A stretch of 64,000 nucleotides of DNA from Xiphydria camelus (Eukaryota > Arthropoda > Insecta > Hymenoptera > Xiphydriidae). The DNA lies in NCBI GenBank assembly GCA_963678675.1, contig OY783198.1, forward strand, positions 2,795,001 through 2,859,000, read 5' to 3'. The notes beneath the pieces were generated by a model that saw only the letters and a list, made by a program, of their open reading frames with translations, ran no database searches and was not told the DNA's origin. Position 1 is the first letter of the stretch; each line of letters starts with the position of its first letter. The position numbers and the translations under genes are program-made. Of this stretch, positions 48,702 through 60,084 are shown in pieces.

Positions 48702-48912
48702 GCACTGAGAAAAAAGTTGGTAGATCAGACTAAATTAGGAATGCAGATCTAGTTACTTCGAACGAATAATTTGCTAGACTTGACTACGGCTTATTTTCGC
48801 CGAACAATTTCAAATCATCACAACCAAATTATTTAATTCAAGTAACTCGATCGTCGTTCCCCCGCCCGTAACCTCCGATTTAGTCTGATCTACTATTTTT
48901 GTTTCTCCGTGC
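48702..48912. mobile_element. Family G inverted-repeat MITE, 211 bp
   Basis: GCACTGAGAAAAAAGTTGG with TAGATCAGACTAAATT at the left; at the right GATTTAGTCTGATCTACT, then a T-rich end closing CTCCGTGC. Terminal arms are about 40 bp. Only one copy recognised in the window. Confidence 0.75.
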
Positions 48913-49623
48913 ACACACTGCAGAGAAGCTATTTCTCCCGATCGCGCTCAAAATCCTCCATCCACGAGATTGGCGCCCACCGGTGAGAGAAACCGCGTGC
49001 GCCGCGCCGAGGAAAGCGCCTGGCCTTTACAGAAATCCGGGATCCCGCGACCGCGCGTCAGGGTTCCTCTCCGGCTGACGCCACGCGGGGAACATCTCCT
49101 GGTTGCGGATTCGCGTTGGAACGCTTTTCTGGAATCGCGCGAGCGCGCGAGAGGTCGCGCGAATCGTGCGTCGCGCGCTATTCTATGCGTCTCCCGCGCC
49201 GCGCGATTGACGAGCGTCGAGTCGTTGCGTAAGGGGGCATCGAATGCGAGATACGCTTAACGATGCCCAGGTATGCAGTCGGGAGGCGACGCGACGTTTC
49301 GGTCCCTCCTTTCTGTACGCGAGTGGGCGACTGAAAATTTCGGCTCCCCCCGAGGTGCGAATACGCATCGGGCCCGGACGGATAACGATCGAGACGCTTG
49401 TAGATATCAATACATCGTGACGAATGGTAAATAAAGACTCGCGCTTCTCGAGCGATTTTCACTGAATTAAATGCTCGTTCCAATGCGAACAATGCGAAGC
49501 GCGCACTGAATTGGCATAAGTCTTCGTGTTTTACGAAGCAGGTGAATCGAGACGCGACACGGCGACGGAGACGGAAAAATGAAGTTGATATGACGAGTCC
49601 GAACTGGATGCCCGAATGCTGGC

Positions 49624-49880
49624 ACACAGAGAAAAATAATTAGTTGGATCTCTTGATAATGAATTGCGGGGTCGCAAGTAATTATTTATTTGCATCAATC
49701 AGGTCTTTTTTTTTCATATGTTAATTTGATATTTCTTTCTTGCAATCGCATACTATTTCACATGATTGTTGGGAAGGGATATCTGATTGATGTATTAACA
49801 GATTTCGTTGATATAAATAAATGATTACTTGCGGCCCCGCGAGTAATTTTCAGTAAATCCAACTAATTCTTCTCCTCTAC
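49624..49880. mobile_element. Family B hairpin MITE
   Basis: ACACAGAGAAAAATAATTAG at the left and the decayed complement TCCAACTAATTCTTCTCC at the right, with the usual GTAATTATTTATTTGCATCA arm and its mirror. About 257 bp. Confidence 0.85.
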
Positions 49881-49957
49881 ATCCCTTTGTCTGCAGTGGC
49901 AACTTGAAATTATGAAAAATATTGCCATGCGGAATGGCATTTCATTATCCGCGTATA

Positions 49958-50249
49958 CACCGATAAAAACAATATGGCTGGTGCAAAAAAAAAATATTTA
50001 CCTCAATCACAAAAATGGGATATAACTCCGGGATCGTCCCGTGGTTTTCTTTGTACGAGAAAATATTTGATAGGCTCGAGTAATTGTTTTTTTTTTTTTT
50101 TTTTTTCGCGCAGAAAGAATTTCTCGATCTGACGAAAAAAGGTGAATACCTTGCATCACAAGAATATTTATTCGTCGACCGAGAATCTCTTTTGTCAAAA
50201 ACTTTCAAAATCGTACGATCTTGGTTCAAGAATGTTTTTCTCTCGGTGT
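49958..50249 (+). mobile_element. Family N MITE, uninterrupted copy
   Basis: Left end CACCGATAAAAACAATATGG, right end AAGAATGTTTTTCTCTCGGTG, mirrored at the outer bases, TA directly left. Contains the T-run with TTCGCGCAGAAAGAATTTC and GTCGACCGAGAATCTC. It is the reference for the split copy at 12958-14840. Confidence 0.75.
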
Positions 50250-50259
50250 GGCAAGCGAA

Positions 50260-51446
50260 AAAGTGAAAAAGGCAGTCGAGTTCACGCGCGACATCGTCAT
50301 CGTCCCCGCGCCACGACGGGGGCCGTCGCGAAATATCGGTCACTCTCCGGCGCGCCGCCGAGGTGAGCCGTGCGCGGCACCGAGCCTGCTTAAAAATTCG
50401 GACAATACTTCTCCGGCGCGCCGGTAACATTTAAATGTATGTATTCATACGCTCGTGTATTACTTTGACGAGAGGTGTGGTCAAAATTATTCAAACTGAC
50501 CCGGACTCTTTTTTTCCTTTCGGTCTGGGACACTTTCTAGCCCCGCGCGCGCTCGCTACGCCCACGTGTTTTTTTAATTTCCGCCCGGGGTTGGTCAACG
50601 CGAGTCATCGCGTCGCCTCGGCCGGCCGCGTTTCTACGATGACGTATCGCAAACGCTTCCGACGACGCGTCAGACTCGATGGACGCGTCCGCGGCGAGAA
50701 ACGAGACCGCCCAATTTATCGCGCCTCCGACGGAACAACACGGGCGGACGTTTACGCGCGACGATACGGGTACGCGCGTCCCGCGCGTTATTCGCGACGA
50801 GCCGAGAGCTTCTCTCCGAGGAGAAGCGAACGATATCGCGTGGCGCGCGAGTCGCCGACTCGCCCCGAGGCCAGCCCACGGGCAATAAAGCACAAAAGTG
50901 TAGCGATGAGTGTCGAGAGAGAGAGAGAAAGAGAAGGGGACGAGGACTCTTCTCGCCACCCACCAAATTTCGACCACATATCATGAATGGACAGGGCCCA
51001 AGCCGAGGTCTCTATGCCACGGCATGCTCTCGACCGGCCCGACCATGACATATGGGTAGCGCAAAAACCGCCAATGCTGATCGATTGGCCACGCCGGGCA
51101 CCCCTGACTCCCGTTTTGCGGCCGTTCGCGCGTCCCTATCCGCGCCGCAGCTCCGACAGGGGGGAGAGGATGGCCGCGGTCAAGCCTCCCCGAGAGTAGA
51201 CAAATTCCTCCGTGTTTTTTCCATCCGCGACACGCCCACGCACTCCTCGCGCGTTCGAGAGTGCGACGGAATTGCCGCCGGAAATGATTTCCTCCCGATT
51301 TCGCTCATCCCGCGACGCCACGCTCGCGCGCGCCGCTGCGGAAGGAGTCGCTCTCGCGGCGCGTCGACGCCTACTCGCCCGCGTCAAAGGCGACGGGGCG
51401 AAATGTCGACAGTCACGCGCGGAGCGTTCCCTCGACGCTCTCTCTT

Positions 51447-51477
<31 letters not shown>

Positions 51478-52245
51478 GTATGTCTCGGCTCGGCGAGACC
51501 TCTCGAAAAACGTCGCTCGATGGACAATGGTCATTCATCGTCGATACGAGCCGAAAGTTCATCGGTTAAACCGAGGTGAGCCGCCCGCGCGGTTGCGCTC
51601 GCTTCGGCGAACGTGTGAGAGCTATACTCCGCGCGGTTCGAACGGAGTTTAGCGCGCGATATAGTCTAAAAGGCAGCGGACACACGACACACGAGTCGTG
51701 CGCTCGTGTGCCCGCTCTCGATATAGGGCAAGCGTAGTCTCACGGTTTCTGCACTATTCATCTGCATGCCGCGGTGTGCCGATTTTTTGTTCCTCCTCCT
51801 CCTCCTCCTCCGCCTCTCTCCCTCCGCCCCGGTCCCGGAGCTCTCGAGAGGTACTCGCTTTCGATTAGATTTATTAGAATAATTATGTCGTCGTCGGCCT
51901 CTCCTCCGCGGAGCCTAACTAGATCCCGGCCGTGATTCGGTCTCTTGCGGGGAAAAAAAGAAAAACTCGCTTCCCCCGCCGCGAGACGTTCTTTACGAGT
52001 TCGAGAGCCGGGTTTCGCGTTAACGAGGGTTTAGGTACACGCGTTCGATCGCTCCTGCCGGCCCCGAATGCGTACGACGCGGTATAGGGATGATTTTTTT
52101 GTCACTCGAGAATTCAGGGGTCGATCCACTATCGCGAATTCGTGAATTCCTTTATTTGCTTGCAAGCGAACGGAGGTACAGCGATCGATTCGATCAGGGA
52201 GGGGGGAGGTTCTGGATTTAATTTAGCTTCGAGTCTACATAATTT
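50260..52245. other. GC-rich flanking DNA, no gene seen
   Basis: Unique CpG-rich sequence with a (CT)n tract at about 51443-51478 and (CTC)n at 51795-51812; nothing assignable. Confidence 0.4.
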
Positions 52246-52247
52246 TA

Positions 52248-52720
52248 CAGTGAGAAAAATACACTGAAAAAAACGTACTTCATTCAACCATCGGTGAGGC
52301 TGAATACAGCGAATCTCACGGTGTAATTGTTTCAAGTAGATATTCACTTGTTTCAACTTCAATTTGGTTGCTTCAACTCTGTTTGTTTCTTCTTACACTT
52401 TTATCGCTTGACACGATTGCACCGCGAGGTTCGCCGTATTCAACTGCAACGATGGTTGAATGAAGCAAATATTTGTTCAGTGTAACTTGATCAATCTAAT
52501 CTAACCAAAATCCTGGAGATGATGACCATACCATTCGATGAAATATGGATCCTCCATCTGTGTTTGGTCAGACTGACCACTTTTTGGTTGGAATGACTAA
52601 ACACAGTTGGCTAAAATAACTTGGCATTTGGTTCAACCGACCAGTATTTTGATTAGAATAACTAAAGGTATTTAACCAGATGCACATTTTACCATCTTAA
52701 CCTAATTATTTTTCTGAATG
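52248..52720 (+). mobile_element. Family A MITE interrupted by a family D element
   Basis: The left end CAGTGAGAAAAA is followed by TA at 52260-52261, then the insert. Family A resumes at 52485 (CTTGATCAATCTAATC) and ends AATTATTTTTCTGAATG. Confidence 0.85.
52262..52482. mobile_element. Family D inverted-repeat MITE, 221 bp
   Basis: CACTGAAAAAAACGTACTTC with ATTCAACCATCG at the left is mirrored by CGATGGTTGAATGAAGCA and TTTGTTCAGTG at the right. The interior is also mirrored (GAATACAGCGAATCTCACGG against CCGCGAGGTTCGCCGTATTC). TA target duplication at 52260-52261 and 52483-52484. Confidence 0.85.
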
Positions 52721-52816
52721 CGCACAAATGCATGAGACAGAGGAGTGAGTGAAATTAGAAACGTAAAACCAAGTCCTTTTCAAAGCCAGCTGGCTGAAAA
52801 TAAATAAATCTATCCA

Positions 52817-52839
52817 CCCCTAATTATTTTTCTCAGTGT
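52817..52839 (+). mobile_element. Family A terminal fragment
   Basis: Only the end CCTAATTATTTTTCTCAGTG followed by TA remains, 100 bp after the copy ending at 52720. Confidence 0.6.
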
Positions 52840-53368
52840 ACCGCCAAGATTTCCAGGCCGGAAATTATCACCGTACCCTCCGCAGCGCTGACTTCGGCTT
52901 CGGATTCGAGAGCCGCGCTCGCGCGGCGCGGTTCCAGCCGAAGAATAATAGAAGTATAGGAAGCGAAAGAATGCCGCGCCGAGGAAAAATCGGGAAAGCA
53001 CATTACGCGAAATCACAATGTTTAATGAAAATTGCGCGGCCCCCTCGCACACGAGGCGATACCGGATCGTCCGGCGGTACCGAGAGGCTCGGCGCCGGGG
53101 CTCGCGGACCGCGCGTCGTGTAACCTCGCCTCGCTAAATCGTGACGCGCGGCAAAGCGGTATTCAGATTGCACTCTTAGCGGTTTTGCCAATTTTTTCGC
53201 GCGACGGGGATTTCTGCAACCACTGGTCAGAAGCCCGCGCGAGAAGGCCTCTCCGCCGCGCGCGGCGCGCCTTTTCTTTTCGCGGCGTATCGCGGACGAC
53301 AAGACGGAAACATTGAATTTTTGCCAAAATCGTGAGACGAGCGCATACAACTCTCGACGATCTCCATA

Positions 53369-53598
53369 CTGAGAACAATAATTAGGTTGAAATGACAAAG
53401 CGCATCTGGTTTGACGCGTTTGGTTGTTTTAACAAGAATACTAGTCGTTTAAACCAAATATCTAGTTACTCTAATAAAATGTCTAGTTATTCCAATCAAA
53501 CGTTTCGCTATTCTGACCAAAAATTGGTCAATCAGACCAAACAGACGGAGGATCCACATTTCACCAAACGGTTTGGTTATCGTCTATTTTTCTCAGTG
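53369..53598 (-). mobile_element. Family A MITE, reversed
   Basis: ACTGAGAACAATAATTAGG to TATTTTTCTCAGTG, with AATGACAAAGCGCATCTGG and GGATCCACATTTCACC inside. The end-proximal GACCAAAATCCTGG part is missing. Confidence 0.8.
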
Positions 53599-53694
53599 CA
53601 CTTCTATTTCCGCGCGGAAGGAGAGACGCTCTTCTCTCCTCGGCGAGGATCGGAAAAAATCAATCCCGATCCTCTCGGTCAAACGTGGAAAGAG

Positions 53695-53699
<5 letters not shown>

Positions 53700-53726
<27 letters not shown>

Positions 53727-53728
53727 AT
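53700..53728 (+). repeat. (GA)n microsatellite
   Basis: GA tract of about 28 bp just downstream of the family A copy. Confidence 0.9.
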
Positions 53729-53729
53729 G

Positions 53730-55200
53730 CACCGATGAGATCGATATCGCAATACGGATGTATCGTATCATACGTCACGAAGTCTGAGAATGCCTGCAAC
53801 CGCGTATGCACCCACACGTTGCATCTCGCGTGGCTCTCGCGCGGCGGATGAGTCTCTTTCTCTCGCGCTCGCTCTGGTCTCTCTCCTCCTCTTCCCCTCC
53901 TTCTGCTCTCGAGAGACTCGGTCACCGTAGTTTCGATCGAGTCCCGCATCTGCATCTCTAATTGTAATCCCCCTACATATACGTCATTCCGCTCTCATCG
54001 TCCGAGCCGAACGCGTCGGACCAATACCGCGTCGTCCCTTCCGTTGTACGCATCGATTGAGTTTTCTCCAAAAAAAAATTTCCGTGTCTTCCCCGCGCGC
54101 GCCTCGCTTCCCAGAAAATTCACCGCCCGCAGCGATCGACTTCGACTCGCGCGCGAAGATAAACGAGGAGGCTCTCTCGGCTCGGATCGCTCGCGTGGTT
54201 TCGCGAGGAGTCCCCTAGACCCGGAGGAGAGCCCAGGCCGCAACACGCGCGGCCAACCAGCCGCGCTAGCGAAGCGGCAGCCGGGCTCCGCTGCCCGATC
54301 CAGCGAAGTGAAAGTTAGATGTGTGGGCACGGGATGCGCACGAATTCATTTTTTCGGCCTCACTGCGAATTTTTTCACCGGGAGTTCCCATGTACCTAGC
54401 CTATATGGCCGGCAGCGCGATCTCATACATACTCGCGCGCGCGCGCGCGCACGACGAGAGAGAGAGAAAGAAAGAGAGAGAAGACGTCCACGCAGAGAGA
54501 CACACGAACTCGGCGAACGGCTGAGGCGCGTTTATGTACAGCCGCGGCGTCAGTGTGCCACGGAGCGCACAGCCCGCGCGGTATGTACCTACTCCCGTGG
54601 CCTGGCTCCGTGACTTATCGACTTTGTGCCTCTGACGTGTCGTATACACGGAGCCCCGATGCGATTCGGAATGATAGGAAATCGAACGGTCGAATCGTGG
54701 GATCGAGATCGTTAGACGTTAGATTTTTCGGTTTTCGGTCGCGGCGGCGGCGCTGGAATCATTGCGAGATACGGCACGGCGTGGGATCCTTCGCAACTCC
54801 GATTTTTGTTTGACGATCGCGTCGCGCGAGTTGCAGGTAGATGCGCGTGGAGTGGTACACACGACCCGGACTGTACGGCGGGGTACGGATAGACTTGCAG
54901 ACAGACGAGCGCGGTCGAACCAGTCGGGATGTCCTACCTGCTCCTGCGAGATCGTTGTTGAGAGAAAATATGGGTTACGGTCGTTTAAATTGGACCGCTT
55001 CGATTGATCCCGCGATACCTGGTCCCGCTATCCGAGTCGAGTCGTTCGATATTCGTGACTCTCGAATGTTTCGAGGTGGGGGTCAAAATTGTCGAGCAAT
55101 TGACGACCTTCTCGAGTCGCGAAGGAGAGGGATGCTCCTCTCTTTCCGTATTAGGGTTCGTCGCGTAGAATTGAATTTTAATAGTGTTCTTTGAGAGGGG
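53730..55200. other. GC-rich flanking DNA, no gene seen
   Basis: Unique sequence with an alternating (CG) run near 54435-54450; no supported gene. Confidence 0.4.
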
Positions 55201-55206
55201 GCGTAG

Positions 55207-55432
55207 CGATTACACATGATCTTGACAATTTTAAGAAATGCAGATTCTTTATCAAAGAACGTAATAATTTTAACTCGAGAATCCCTTCATTCAGACAACA
55301 AATTTTTCCTGCGCCAAAAAAAAACAATTACTCAAGCCAATTATACATTTTCTTGCACGAAGAAAATCATGGCTTGATCCTGAAATTAAAAAAAAAATTA
55401 ATCGGCACCAGCAATTATTTCTCTCGGTGTAC
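55207..55432 (-). mobile_element. Family N MITE
   Basis: CTGCGCCAAAAAAAAACAAT, CTTGCACGAAGAAAATCATG and the right end CAGCAATTATTTCTCTCGGTG match the family N copies. The left end is decayed. Confidence 0.7.
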
Positions 55433-55469
55433 GAAAGCGAGACATAAGAGCGAAAAACTCTTGCAGCGA

Positions 55470-55620
55470 GAAGAAAATCGTTTGATTTAACTAAATTTTG
55501 AAGTTACGGACGGCCAAACGTAATATAATATTTGAACAAATATAACATTTAGTTGAAGCACCTAAGTATCAAGTTCCTTCAACTAAATTCAAGTTACTTC
55601 AATTACATATTTGTTGACAT
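55470..55620. repeat. AT-rich, MITE-like remnant
   Basis: Starts after GCGAGAAGAAAATCG and contains several TTCAACTAAATTCAAGTT-type alternations, recalling the D and E elements, but no clear terminal pair. Confidence 0.35.
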
Positions 55621-55629
55621 AACGTATCG

Positions 55630-56940
55630 CATCGTGCACCTCGATTTTTCCAACGCTCCGCGATCGACGTTTTCCGTTACCAAAGAAGGCCGCGGTGGAC
55701 GCGAGGCCGGAGGGAGTTTTCTCGAAAACAATGTGTCGGGAATGCGCGGGGGTGTGAGGCTATCGATCAGGGTTGCGGAAACAATGGTACGCAGACAACG
55801 CGTAACAAATGATTGTCGCCTCTTATCGGGCGTCGGTGGCACCCCGAATAACGCGGTCAGTTTTCCCCGGTCGTGGAAAATCATTTTTCTGCGCGCCACG
55901 ACAACGCCCTCTCGTTGATCGCGAGGGCAAAAATGTACGCGCGCGCCCACGATGCGTGCCACGACGAATCACAGAGTGGGTATGGAGAAGGTTGCGGAAG
56001 AATGAAAAAAAAATCATTCGCTCACCACCGCCGCCGTGGGGTGCCTCCTCGAGAAAGTTGCTGCCCGCGACTGCGTAGACGGCGGTGGTGTGCTGGTCCT
56101 GCCTTTTTACGACATCATCGAAACCGGACTTATCGCTGAGCAAACTGAAAAATAAACGAACGAACGGACGTTGTAGCGAAAGATGAAATGCTGCACTGTC
56201 CACCGCCCCACCTGTACCCTTATCTGAACAAACACGGCGTATCCGCTCGCGGTTGGTGGAAACTCTCCGCTCCGAGCCGACCCGTCGAGTTTTTTTTTTC
56301 CTCCTTCCAGACCCATAAAATGTCCGAGACGGCGCGAGCGGAGAGGAGAAAGAATTTTCCTTCGCGATGCTCGCCGGCCCTCGCTTTCCCGTCGCGCCCC
56401 GCGGCCCCGCGGAACCGAGAAAGGGGCAGCGATTCCGAGCACTCGTCGCCCTTCGCCCGAACGAGAGTTCATTCGGTGCCGAAATATTTTTCCGCCGACG
56501 CGCGCGGACTCCGCGCGCACGTGGAACGCGCTCGCGAGGTGAGGAGGGAGCGAGAGAAATGCGCCGAGTGTAGGGAGCGGAGGAAAGGGACGAGCCATCG
56601 TGACCTTTTTTGAGGAAACGTCGGGACTCTTTAAGCCGTGGGCCTGTGACAAATTACGGATCGTTTCACGCCTATAATATGCCTTCTCACGTCGAAACTG
56701 AGCAGATCCACAGTAAGAAGAGGCCTCTGGAGGTTTTCACGGGACGACAAAGATCCCGGGCCTTAAGTCCGGACAGTCGTGGCACGAATAATGCCTCCCG
56801 GGATTAGAGCGATGGACCACCCAAAAAAAAAATTGCGTTAAATCGCGGATTACTCCTAGGATTTTATATATGCGCCTGTATACTGGGTATTTCTAAAGTT
56901 CTACGTGGCTGTTCAAACTTTACAAAAGTTTATCCATAAT
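55630..56940. other. GC-rich flanking DNA, no gene seen
   Basis: Unique sequence; no supported coding, RNA or transposon feature. Confidence 0.4.
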
Positions 56941-56944
56941 CCAG

Positions 56945-57548
56945 CCTGAGAAAACAGTTTATTTATAGTTAATATACGTATGCTTGATTACGGCGCGAAA
57001 GAGGAATATTTCTTTGGGCCCCGAGCAAATATTCGTTAGCCAACACTTTATTTCTGCGCTCTTGAATGAGAAAAATATTTCGATAATACGGTCTTGTCGA
57101 TCATTTTTTAGCAGATTTGAAAAATTTGGACAAAATTATTTACCCCTGTATTTTTTTCATGTTTCGCTTTCGGCCTTGTTTAAACTGGAAAACGATATCT
57201 TGGAATGCAGCTATACGTTATCGTTTCGTAAGACCATCTCTCTCGCTCTCGCTGCTTGGCACAAGTCAACCTCTCTCTGGCTTTTCGACGACGTTACGAT
57301 CTTGTAGAGAGAATCGCACTTATAACTCAGCGAATAATTATTTTTCGCGCATTTTCTTTTTCCCGTGATATTGAATATGTATGTATACAGATTACAAATT
57401 TAATATTTAAAGGTATGAATATTTTTTATGCAAATACCGAATTATATATATAAAACATATATAATATATTTACTTGACTCAACGAAATAATTCTTTCGTC
57501 ATAATCAAGTATGCATTTATCAGCTACAAATAAACTCTTCCCCCGGTG
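56945..57548. mobile_element. Family M element interrupted by a family C element
   Basis: The left arm (CTGAGAAAACAGTTTATTTA and ACGTATGCTTGATTACG) is mirrored by the right arm (CATAATCAAGTATGCATTTA, AATAAACTCTTCCCCCGGTG). The middle, about 57105-57441, is a family C copy. Confidence 0.7.
57105..57441 (+). mobile_element. Family C element inside family M
   Basis: GCAGATTTGAAAAATTTGGA, CAAAATTATTTACCCCTG, GAGAGAATCGCACTTATAAC and the end TTTTTTATGCAAATACCGAA are all family C marks. Confidence 0.75.
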
Positions 57549-57549
57549 C

Positions 57550-58500
57550 ACGTATCCGATTTCCGATTAAAAATACTCAATTTTTTGAGAAACGTCGCTC
57601 CGCCAGATAACGGTTCGGAAATCAATCCCCGATCGATCTTCCGCACCGGCCTCTTTTAAAGTGCAAACATACGGGAGTGTGTTATGCGCGCGCGTGTGTG
57701 TGTATGTAGTTTCGAAAAAATTAAACAGTCAAACAGTACCGGTCCAGAGTTTCCCAGGGCTTCGTGACACTTCGATACACCGCGCGCGCGGGGCCCGATA
57801 TTTGAGAAGATCTCGTTTTTCAATTGAAAATCAACAAGAGCCTCTCTGCGAAGTGAGAGCGAGAGAGAGAGAGAGAGTGAGAGTGAGGGGGGGGAGAGGA
57901 GAATGAACGAACGAAGATCGGACGCACGAGTGAGACAAAGAGATTTCGGGTCCCACAAAAAATGCCTGCCCTAACGGATTCCGGGGTGGAGAAAAGCGGC
58001 GGAGGGGTGGGAGAAAACGACGGGTGAGGGGTGAAAAGGAGGAGTGAGAAAAAAAAACCAATGTTCCGTTTTCGTTTCCCGAGCTTTTCTCTTCGCCGGT
58101 TGGGCCCCGCGCGGCTTCTATTTCTGGTTTTCTCTCTCTTTATATCCCCACCCCGCCCCGCTCCCTCCGCTCGCTCGTCTCTCGGACCCCTTATCTTTAT
58201 GATATTTGCGAGCATTATCTGGATGCACACACGGCCAGGGATTTCTTCGTGGTAGGCCCGGCGTTCTTCTCCGCTGCGAGGAACGCTTTATCTGTGTGAG
58301 GAATTAATCTCGCCACCGGTGAAGAGGAGGGAGGTGAGACCGAAAGATCTCGCGTCTACTCGTTACCCGGCTGCTCGAGAGCGATCGTTATTTTATTACG
58401 CAGTCCGCGTATCGGCGAGTCTCCTCGTCGCGTTTACTCGACGAAGGTTTTCTCCAAATGTGCGCCGCCAAATTTGTATCGCGGAGAAAAGTTTGTGATA
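57550..58500. other. Flanking DNA with GA-rich tract, no gene seen
   Basis: GA-rich low-complexity sequence near 57858-57900; otherwise unique. Confidence 0.4.
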
Positions 58501-58502
58501 CT

Positions 58503-58690
58503 CACTCCTGCAATCCACGCGGTAAGATTGAATTATAGCGGTATAATCACGTTCGGTACTACAAGTATATGCCGATATTTACCGAAAACATAGCATACGT
58601 GGAGATACTTTTAATAAATATCGACATATCGATGGTACTGAACGCCATATCCCGCGATAATTCAATCTTTCCACATAGATTATGGGAGTG
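58503..58690. mobile_element. Family H inverted-repeat MITE, 188 bp
   Basis: CACTCCTGCAATCCACGCGG with AAGATTGAATTAT at the left is mirrored by ATAATTCAATCTTTCC and TTATGGGAGTG at the right. Arms are about 34 bp with a few mismatches. Only one copy seen. Confidence 0.75.
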
Positions 58691-58696
58691 GTTACA

Positions 58697-59102
58697 TAGA
58701 GAACAAAAAAATGAATTCGATCTACTAATAATTACTCTTGCGGGGTAATTATTTATTTACATCGATCAAATCTTTTTTATATATCGATCAGATATTTCTT
58801 CCTCGCAATAACATACTGTTCCATAATGATTGCAAGGAAGAGGCGTCTAACTGATGTAATTAAAAGATTTCATTGATATAAATAAATAATTGCTCGCCAC
58901 CCTGCAAGTAATTATTTATTTACATCAATCAAATCTTTTTTATATTAATCAGATATCTTCCTCGCAATCTCGCATGCTGTTCCGTGTGATTGCGAGGAAG
59001 AGATATCCGATCGATGTATTAAAATGTTCATCGATATAAATAAATATGTAATGACTTGCGACCGAATTTTCAGTAGAACCAACCAATTCTTTTTCTCTCT
59101 GT
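58697..59102. mobile_element. Family B hairpin MITE with a doubled core
   Basis: About 406 bp instead of 255. The outer ends are ATAGAGAACAAAAAAATGAA and CCAATTCTTTTTCTCTCTG. The core hairpin (AATTATTTATTTACATCGAT to its mirror) occurs twice in tandem, at about 58744-58905 and 58910-59045. Confidence 0.8.
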
Positions 59103-59109
59103 ACGACAA

Positions 59110-60080
59110 ACTTTTTCCCCGCGCGCAAGGTCACTCGTCGCGCGAAAGAAGAGAAACCAACCTCCGCCGCCCCTCGAGCGCGCGCTCGCGCGCAAGAAGG
59201 GGCGAGGACGCACGAAACCCCGCTCTACGAGCGGAGAGCCCGTCCACTTTAAAACAAAGGATAACATCGGATAAGCGCTTTTTCAATACGAGGCGAGCTA
59301 CATGATGAGGGCTGTCCACCGCAGACCGATGCCACGCAGCGATTAACTTCAAACGATTCGCTCGTCCAGTCGGGATTTTATTTCAAAAAATGAAACGCGG
59401 CCTCCCCGCGCCGCCTTTTCTCCCGTCCGGTAATTATCCGCGACAACACGCATCATACACCGCGCGACCGGGTCAACGGTTGCGAGCCGCGCGCCGTCCA
59501 TTCGGCGCGCGGGACGCGAACCGACGACGCGACGCTCGCGCTCCTCGCGGGGCGCACCTCTCCCTCGTTCTACTCGCCGCGCGCGGTACCTATTGAATCG
59601 CGTGTACGCGGATAGACCTAGATCCTAGACGCGCGGCGAGGGACAGCGGCGAGCGGGCAGAGAGAAAGAGAGGAGAGCCTCGGCGCGTACCTACATACAA
59701 TACGTGCGGAGTCGCTACCCTCTCCTCGCCTCTCGAATATTCATCCGGCGCGTTGCGGGATTTTTGCCTCGCGCGGGGAAATCGCTAACGAGATTGGAAG
59801 GAGCTTCGCTCGTTAGAAGAGGTTTTCGCGCGCTCGCTCGCGCGTCTACCTCTCTCCGCAGGGCCGGTGTGTCTCGTATAGTATACGGAAGAGAGGCGTC
59901 GAACTTTCTCTGTATGTCGATGATTTTTAGTGATGCGTTCGCGCGGGGTTCGAGACCCGAGGGGTCAGGAATGTCCCTGATAAAGTATCCGCCTCTCGTG
60001 AGAATCCGCGCTCGGTGCCGCCGCCTGCGTTGTGTCTATCAGCCCGAACTCCGAGGATCGCGGGCAGTTCGTCAAATGTC
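59110..60080. other. GC-rich flanking DNA, no gene seen
   Basis: Unique CpG-rich sequence; no supported feature. Confidence 0.4.
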
Positions 60081-60084
60081 GGGA

